NCBI RefSeq assembly: GCF_002860405.1 | Contig: NZ_NMWV01000027.1 | Span: 1 to 18,087, forward strand | Source: Bifidobacterium imperatoris | Lineage (GTDB): Bacteria > Actinomycetota > Actinomycetes > Actinomycetales > Bifidobacteriaceae | Direction: 5' to 3' | DNA: 18,087 nucleotides | Shown: positions 13,108 through 18,087 of the stretch, in pieces | How positions within the stretch are numbered: the stretch's first letter is position 1 | Layout of the letters: the number at the start of each line of letters is the position of its first letter | Notes under the pieces: model-generated | Databases searched by the model: none | The model's input: only the letters and a program-made list of their open reading frames with translations | What the model was told of the DNA's origin: nothing | Translations under genes and position numbers: made by a program

Positions 13108-14931
13108 ATGACTAACGAACAGCGCATCGAGGTTCCCGACTCCGTTCGCACCAACGGTGCAACTCCGAATCCGTGGTGGTCCAATGCCGTGGTGTATCAG
13201 GTGTACCCGCGTTCCTTCCAGGACACCAACGGTGACGGTCTGGGTGATATCAAGGGCATTACCTCTCGCCTCGACTATTTGGCCGATCTTGGCGTCGATG
13301 TGGTTTGGCTCTCCCCGGTTTACAAGTCCCCGCAGGACGATAACGGTTACGATATCTCCGATTATCAGGACATCGACCCGTTGTTTGGCTCCCTCGAAGA
13401 CATGGACGAGCTGCTGGCCGAAGCCCACAAGCGTGGCCTGAAGATTGTGATGGATTTGGTCGTGAACCACACCTCTGACGAGCACGCATGGTTCCAGGCT
13501 TCCAAGGACAAGAACGATCCGCACGCCGACTGGTACTGGTGGCGTCCTGCTCGCCCGGGTTTCGAACCTGGCACTCCGGGTGCCGAACCGAACCAGTGGG
13601 GCTCCTACTTCGGTGGCTCCGCATGGGAGTACTGCCCGGAGCGCGGCGAATACTTCTTCCACCAGTATTCCAAGAAACAGCCTGACCTGAACTGGGAGAA
13701 TCCAGCCGTACGTCACGCCGTGTACGACATGATGAACTGGTGGATGGATCGCGGCATCGACGGCTTCCGTATGGACGTCATCACCCAGATTTCCAAGACC
13801 ATCGACAAGAACGGCAAGCTGCCGGGTGAACCGGGTTCTGAAATTGAGGATTATCCGGTCGGCCCGGAGGGCTATTCCTCCCCGTTCCCGTGGTGCTCGG
13901 ACGGCCCGCGCGTGGATGAATTCCTCGCCGAAATGCGTCGCGAAGTCTTCGAAAAGCGCGAAGGCTACATGAACGTTGGCGAGGCTCCTGGCGTAGTTCC
14001 GGCTCGCAACGAGCACATCACCGATCCGGCCAACCGTGAGTTGGATATGCTGTTCCTCTTCGACCATGTAGGCGTTGATCAGAAGCCGACCTCCAAGTGG
14101 GATGTTGTGCCGTTCGAGGTCAAGAACTTGCGCGAGAAGATGGCCGGTCAGCAGGAAGCAGTAAAGAACGCCGGCTGGGCTAGCCTGTTCTTCTGCAACC
14201 ATGACCAGCCGCGCGTGGTCTCCCGTTGGGGCGACGACACCACCGAGGAGAACCGTGTGCTGTCCGCCAAGGCCTTCGGTCTGCTGCTCCACATGCACCG
14301 CGGCACCCCATACATCTACCAGGGCGAAGAGCTCGGTATGACCGGCGCACACTTCAAGAGCCTCGACCAGTATCGCGATCTGGAGTCGCTCAACGCTTTC
14401 CGCCAGCGCGTAGAGGAAGCCAAGATTCAGACGCCTGAATCGATGATGGACGCCCTTGAGCTCATCGGCCGCGATAATGCGCGCACCCCGATGCAGTGGG
14501 ATGGCTCGAAGTACGCCGGCTTCACCTCACCGGATGCCGCCACCGAACCGTGGATTTCCGTGAACCCGAACCATGCGGAGATCAACGCCGCCAGCGAATT
14601 CGATGATCCGAGCTCTGTGTATTCGTTCTACAAGCAGCTCATCGCACTGCGCCATGAGAAGGCAGTCGTTGCAGCTGGCGAATGGAACCTCATTGATTCG
14701 AATGACGAGCATGTGTACGCGTTCACCCGCACTCTGGGCCATGATCGTTTGCTGGTGGTGGTCAACCTGTCTGGCCGCACGGTTGATTTGCCGCATGACG
14801 CCAAGGAACTGGTTGCCGCTGGCGTCACCGAGCCGGACGTGCTGATTAGCAACTACGATGCCAGCCATACGGTCGTCTCCCTCGCCAACAGCGAGCTTGA
14901 CCCGTGGGAGGCTGCTGTAATCCAGCTGTAA
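13108..14931 (+). CDS. Alpha-glucosidase / oligo-1,6-glucosidase, GH13
   Basis: A 607-residue cytoplasmic GH13 enzyme, most like the oligo-1,6-glucosidase/alpha-glucosidase group (subfamily 31 type). It would release glucose from short alpha-glucosides. It opens with WWSNAVVYQVYPRSF and NGDGLGDIKG. Catalytic residues are nucleophile Asp223 in FRMDVIT, acid/base Glu292 in VGEAPG, and Asp366 in CNHDQPR; RTPMQWD follows. Val224, next to the nucleophile, is associated in this group with alpha-1,6 preference, whereas Thr or Ala goes with alpha-1,4. The ATG at 13108 has a GAAAGG binding site; in-frame TTG/ATG at 13087/13090 are less likely. It has its own terminator upstream, so it may be a separate transcript under the same control as the alpha-galactosidase. 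Trehalose- or sucrose-acting relatives are less likely. Confidence 0.93.
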   Translation: MTNEQRIEVPDSVRTNGATPNPWWSNAVVYQVYPRSFQDTNGDGLGDIKGITSRLDYLADLGVDVVWLSPVYKSPQDDNGYDISDYQDIDPLFGSLEDMDELLAEAHKRGLKIVMDLVVNHTSDEHAWFQASKDKNDPHADWYWWRPARPGFEPGTPGAEPNQWGSYFGGSAWEYCPERGEYFFHQYSKKQPDLNWENPAVRHAVYDMMNWWMDRGIDGFRMDVITQISKTIDKNGKLPGEPGSEIEDYPVGPEGYSSPFPWCSDGPRVDEFLAEMRREVFEKREGYMNVGEAPGVVPARNEHITDPANRELDMLFLFDHVGVDQKPTSKWDVVPFEVKNLREKMAGQQEAVKNAGWASLFFCNHDQPRVVSRWGDDTTEENRVLSAKAFGLLLHMHRGTPYIYQGEELGMTGAHFKSLDQYRDLESLNAFRQRVEEAKIQTPESMMDALELIGRDNARTPMQWDGSKYAGFTSPDAATEPWISVNPNHAEINAASEFDDPSSVYSFYKQLIALRHEKAVVAAGEWNLIDSNDEHVYAFTRTLGHDRLLVVVNLSGRTVDLPHDAKELVAAGVTEPDVLISNYDASHTVVSLANSELDPWEAAVIQL

Positions 14932-14955
14932 TGCCACAAATGAGCGCTTGTTGAG

Positions 14956-14987
14956 ACGGCGGACCGTTCCTAACGGCCCGCCGTTTT
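14956..14987 (+). terminator. Intrinsic terminator of the alpha-glucosidase gene
   Basis: ACGGCGG (14956-14962) pairs with CCGCCGT (14978-14984), and an inner CCGTT/AACGG stem closes on the loop CCT, followed by TTTT. The T-run is immediately followed by TACAAT (14987-14992), a -10-like box 7 nt before the ilvA start, so termination and the next promoter are packed together. Confidence 0.8.
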
Positions 14988-14999
14988 ACAATATCGAGC

Positions 15000-16265
15000 A
15001 TGGAACAAAAGGATGTTTTAAAGGCGCTGCAACGTGATCACGCAGCGGAACTGAAGCTCGCTGCCGAACGACTCAAGGGCACAGCCCGCCACACGGAGAT
15101 TATTCCTTCTCCAGCATTGAGCGAAATGACCGGTCATGAGATTCTGCTGAAGCCCGAAAACCTTCAGGTCACTGGATCATTCAAGATTCGTGGCGCCTAC
15201 AACAAGATTGCATCCCTTTCCGAAGAACAGCTTTCCCACGGTATCGTCACCGCCTCCGCTGGCAACCATGCTCAAGGCGTTGCCTATGCCGCTCGCGAAC
15301 GTGGTGCCAAGGCCACTATCTGCATGCCGCAAATCACTCCGCCGCTCAAGGTGGACGCCACCAAGGCCTACGGCGCTGACGTTGTGCTCTACGGTGATGT
15401 ATTCGATGAAGCCGCGGCTCACGCCGCTGAGCTCGCCAAAACCGAAGGCATGATTTACGTGCCGCCGTTCGACGACTATGAGGTCATCTGCGGTCAGGGC
15501 ACCATCGGTCTGGAAATTCTCGAGGATGTGCCGAACGTCACCGACGTGGTCGTGCCGCTTGGCGGCGGTGGACTTGGTGCCGGCGTTGCGCTCGCCATCA
15601 AGACCTTCAGACCGGAAGTGCGCGTGATTGGCGCTATTCCGGAAGGTAGCCCTGCATGGAAGAACTCGTTTGCGGCCGGCCGCGTCACCGAAGCCGATCA
15701 GGTGATTACTTCGGCTGAGGGTGTCGCCGTCAAGCATCCGGGCGATTTGCCGTACGCGCTGCTCAATGAATTCCTTGATGATCTCGTCACCGTCACCGAG
15801 CGTGACATCAACGAGATGATTCTGCTCATGCTCGAAAAGCACAAGCTTGTGGTTGAGGCTGCCGGTGCAGTTTCGCTGGCCGCTCTGGAACATCTGAATC
15901 TACGCTCCCGCAAGTTCGCGGCCGCAGAAGGCCCGCATGTGGTGGTGCCGATTATGTCCGGCGGCAATATTGATACCGTGACGATGGGTGCCGTGATTCA
16001 GAAGGGCATGATTGCCCGCGGCCGCATTATGAACTTTGAAGTTGAGCTTCCGGATACGCCAGGTCAGCTCGTCAAGGTCGCCACTTTGCTTGCCAAGGAA
16101 CGTGCGAACGTGATTGCCCTCGATCACGATCAGTTCAAGGCGTCCGGCCACTACACGAATGCGGTGTCGCTCGGCGTCACGGTTGAGACCAATGGCCCGG
16201 ACCACATCGACCGCATTCTTGCAGCGCTCAAGGAAGCCGGCTTCCAGCCCAAGCGCATTTACTGA
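15000..16265 (+). CDS. ilvA: Threonine dehydratase (threonine ammonia-lyase)
   Basis: A 421-residue PLP enzyme converting threonine to 2-oxobutanoate and ammonia, the first step towards isoleucine. The PLP lysine is Lys62 in GSFKIRGAYN; the substrate loop SAGNHAQGV is at 86-94 and the phosphate-binding GGGGLGAG at 188-195. The C-terminal ~80 residues (FEVELPDTPGQLVKVATLL onward) form a single ACT domain, likely allosteric. This is the medium-length form with one ACT domain, shorter than E. coli IlvA with its two, so a catabolic role is possible. The ATG at 15000 lacks a Shine-Dalgarno sequence but sits 7 nt after TACAAT, which points to a leaderless mRNA. A terminator separates it from the sugar genes. 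Confidence 0.93.
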   Translation: MEQKDVLKALQRDHAAELKLAAERLKGTARHTEIIPSPALSEMTGHEILLKPENLQVTGSFKIRGAYNKIASLSEEQLSHGIVTASAGNHAQGVAYAARERGAKATICMPQITPPLKVDATKAYGADVVLYGDVFDEAAAHAAELAKTEGMIYVPPFDDYEVICGQGTIGLEILEDVPNVTDVVVPLGGGGLGAGVALAIKTFRPEVRVIGAIPEGSPAWKNSFAAGRVTEADQVITSAEGVAVKHPGDLPYALLNEFLDDLVTVTERDINEMILLMLEKHKLVVEAAGAVSLAALEHLNLRSRKFAAAEGPHVVVPIMSGGNIDTVTMGAVIQKGMIARGRIMNFEVELPDTPGQLVKVATLLAKERANVIALDHDQFKASGHYTNAVSLGVTVETNGPDHIDRILAALKEAGFQPKRIY

Positions 16266-16292
16266 TACATATTTGCGGATGGTGCGCAGACC

Positions 16293-16379
16293 GCGAAGGG
16301 CTGTGGCATGATGTTCCCGACACGCTCAAGGCCGTTCGGCCAAGCTTACGGTCGGGGACATCATGCCACAGCCCTTCGC
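16293..16379. repeat. Long inverted repeat between convergent ilvA and sirtuin genes
   Basis: The 29-nt arms 16293-16321 and 16351-16379 are reverse complements except for one position that can form a G-U wobble. The 29-nt loop contains its own palindrome GGCCG-TT-CGGCC. The element lies 27 bp after the ilvA stop and 46 bp after the sirtuin stop codon. Neither side has a good T-run (only CTTTAC on the right). It probably terminates or insulates both transcripts, but its size exceeds an ordinary terminator; a small palindromic mobile element is the alternative. Confidence 0.9.
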
Positions 16380-16425
16380 TTTACTCCGTGAATAGTATGT
16401 TCGCTATAACGTTGACGCGAATCGA

Positions 16426-17181
16426 TTATTCTGCCGCCGCGATCGTTTCATCCACCAGCTCGGGCAGTGCGGTGGCAATGTCTTCGTGAATTAGTCGCGT
16501 GGCTAAACGGTCATACTGCGTGCGTCCCATATTCATAATGGTGATTGGTACGCCGGCTTGCGCGGCGACTGGCACAATGCTTGCTGCAGGGTACACCTCC
16601 AATGTGGAGCCGATAACCCACAGTTCGTCGGCCTTAGTGGCTCGATCGTAGGACTTTTCCATTGCGCCATCGGGTAATGCTTCGCCGAAATACACCACAT
16701 CCGTTTTGATGATGCCGTTGCATGGCATATCGCCGCGGTACTTGAGCTTGCGATGACAATGCGGATCGGGTTCCTCATCCAGCCGTGCCATGATGTCGGC
16801 CGTATTGTACTTTTGGTGGCACTTCATGCAATGCGAGGTGCCGATGGTGCCATGCAGATTCACGATAATATCTGGGCTGTTGCCGGCTTTTTCGTGCAGA
16901 GCATCGAAGTTCTGCGTAGCCAGCAAAGTCAGCATGCCTGCCTGTTCCAGCTTGACTAATGCTTTATGCGCAGCGCCTGGCTGGGCATTCCACACTGGTG
17001 ACTCTTTCTGCCAGCGCCAGGAATATTCGCGATCCTCTTTATTGTTCATGAACAAATCAATGTCATACACACTGGTTTGTTCAGGGTGCTTGGTCCAAAC
17101 ACCATCCGGTCCGCGGAAGTCAGGGATACCGGCTGAGGTTGAGATGCCGGCACCAGTTAATACAGCAATCTTCTTAGTCAT
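16426..17181 (-). CDS. cobB: NAD-dependent protein deacylase, Sir2 family
   Basis: A 251-residue sirtuin that removes acetyl or other acyl groups from lysines using NAD+, in the cytoplasm. Motifs run in canonical order: GAGISTSAGIPDFRG (10-24), TQNFDALH (89-96), catalytic His110 in NLHGT, and the four zinc cysteines at 118, 121, 142 and 154 (CMKC, then CHR...DMPC). GSTLEVYPA (191-199) and MNMGRTQYD (217-225) complete the NAD pocket. It is full length. The ATG at 17181 has no Shine-Dalgarno sequence; minus-strand TATACC ends 7 nt before it, so the mRNA may be leaderless. The gene stands alone, convergent with ilvA and divergent from the rRNA operon. Whether it is mainly a deacetylase or a desuccinylase is not clear. 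Confidence 0.93.
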   Translation of the reverse strand: MTKKIAVLTGAGISTSAGIPDFRGPDGVWTKHPEQTSVYDIDLFMNNKEDREYSWRWQKESPVWNAQPGAAHKALVKLEQAGMLTLLATQNFDALHEKAGNSPDIIVNLHGTIGTSHCMKCHQKYNTADIMARLDEEPDPHCHRKLKYRGDMPCNGIIKTDVVYFGEALPDGAMEKSYDRATKADELWVIGSTLEVYPAASIVPVAAQAGVPITIMNMGRTQYDRLATRLIHEDIATALPELVDETIAAAE

Positions 17182-17325
17182 AAATATAGGTATACCCGGC
17201 TTCGATGAACGAGAGGTGATGATTGTTGCAGGCGATTGTGCTCAGATTTTCGCTAATCGTGTCTCATATTTCTGGATTTGTTTAAGTGCAAGACATGTTT
17301 GAAGCGTATGTTGTGCGTAGCAGAG
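17182..17325 (-). promoter_or_regulatory. Sirtuin promoter and spacer before the rrn promoter
   Basis: The only recognised element is TATACC (minus strand, 17189-17194), a -10 candidate directly upstream of the sirtuin ATG; no -35 was convincing. The rest holds a weak CGATT...AATCG inverted repeat and no supportable gene. Confidence 0.35.
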
Positions 17326-17381
17326 CAAAAAAAGATCGAAAATCGGCTCTGTGCGACACGCCGAGGGAGGCGCGCTATGAT
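17326..17381 (+). promoter_or_regulatory. rRNA operon promoter with A-rich upstream element
   Basis: GCGACA (17353-17358) and TATGAT (17376-17381) are spaced 17 bp apart and resemble -35 and -10 boxes. An A-rich stretch (17326-17343) sits where an UP element would be. The start would be near 17388, giving a leader of about 340 nt before 16S. Strong, UP-assisted promoters are normal for rRNA operons. Confidence 0.65.
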
Positions 17382-17723
17382 GCCGTTTCCCAGGGTTTTT
17401 CGCGCCCTGATTTGCGTTGTTGTTTGGGTTCGTGTAGGTTATTCATCTGTTGCCGCTCGGCACGGCGGGCTTCCGTTCCTGATGGTTTCGGGGCTGGTTT
17501 GCCGGTGTGGTGGTGGTTTGAGAACTCAAGAGCGTGTTTGTACTACTTCTTTATAGTCAATGATTGCCAGCTTGTCTCGTGCCTGACTGTTTTTGTCGGT
17601 TGGGTCCTTGGTTGGTTGAAACGGGATGAGGTTTTTGTGAGTGTGTCCTTTTCCTTAAAAGGATTGCTCGTCAATTTTTTGTTTTGAGAGTCATCTATTC
17701 GATGTCTTTCCGCATTAATTTTT
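17382..17723 (+). other. 16S rRNA leader with actinobacterial antitermination-type motif
   Basis: The leader contains TTTGAGAACTCAAGAGCG near 17517-17534, very like the conserved rrn leader sequence of mycobacteria and streptomycetes near boxA. Its TTGAG-AA-CTCAA core is palindromic. A 7-bp hairpin TCCTTTT-CCTT-AAAAGGA lies at 17646-17663 and may be part of the processing stem, whose other half lies beyond the window. Open frames here are chance and not genes. Confidence 0.7.

Positions 17724-18087
<364 letters not shown>

Noticed and set aside
13060..14352. 430-codon open frame antisense to the alpha-glucosidase gene
   Set aside because: Same reason: composition-driven shadow over an intact GH13 gene, without any protein motif.
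17552..17557. TATAGT as a second rRNA promoter
   Set aside because: No -35-like hexamer is found 16-19 bp upstream, and it lies after the conserved antitermination-type motif.
17278..17687. Two overlapping open frames (92 and 133 codons) before the 16S gene
   Set aside because: They lie across the rrn promoter and leader, contain no known domain, and are explained by the stable-RNA operon.

Overview
The window comes from a Bifidobacterium. The last ~360 bases are the 5' end of a 16S rRNA whose opening (AGGGTTCGATTCTGGCTCAG, then GGATGAACGCTGGCGGCGTG) is the bifidobacterial form. The proteins are high-GC actinobacterial in style, and the rRNA leader carries the actinobacterial motif TTTGAGAACTCAA. 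From memory the 16S resembles the B. longum/B. breve group, but its V1 loop (CATCAGCTTGCTGGTG) does not match the type sequences I remember, so I do not name a species.

Layout. (1) 1-334: a possible small transcript ending in a strong terminator, then the promoter of the first gene. (2) 335-2910: a membrane protein of unknown function, an alpha/beta hydrolase and a TSUP-family permease, all rightward. (3) 2911-5227: a hairpin-rich convergent junction, a leftward CPA1-type Na+/H+ antiporter, and the divergent start of tadA. (4) 5228-5764: tadA, the tRNA adenosine deaminase. (5) 5886-14931: a locus for alpha-1,6-linked oligosaccharides, with a GH36 alpha-galactosidase, a leftward ROK-family regulator, a lipoprotein sugar-binding protein, two ABC permeases and a GH13 alpha-glucosidase. 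(6) 15000-17181: ilvA-type threonine dehydratase and, facing it, a Sir2-type deacylase, separated by a very long inverted repeat. (7) 17182-18087: the rrn promoter, rRNA leader and the start of 16S.

How the sugar genes fit together (inference from families): the lipoprotein captures raffinose, melibiose or isomaltose-type sugars and the two permeases carry them in. The ATPase must be encoded elsewhere, because none is present here. The GH36 enzyme removes alpha-galactosyl units and the GH13 enzyme cleaves alpha-glucosyl bonds in the cytoplasm. The GH13 enzyme has Val right after its nucleophile Asp, a residue associated with alpha-1,6 preference. The ROK protein, divergent from the transporter operon, is the likely local regulator.

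The least explained part of the window is its gene ends. Inverted repeats span or abut the stop codons of at least four genes (rafD-like permease, alpha-galactosidase, ROK regulator, antiporter). Around them are a 45-bp near-identical direct repeat, a 36-nt element found twice, and a recurring CAGCCC/GGGCTG hairpin. A 29-bp-arm inverted repeat separates ilvA from the sirtuin. I saw no CRISPR array, transposase, phage gene or tRNA. I found no clear new multi-gene system; the gene-end repeat architecture and the candidate small RNA at the left edge are the best leads.
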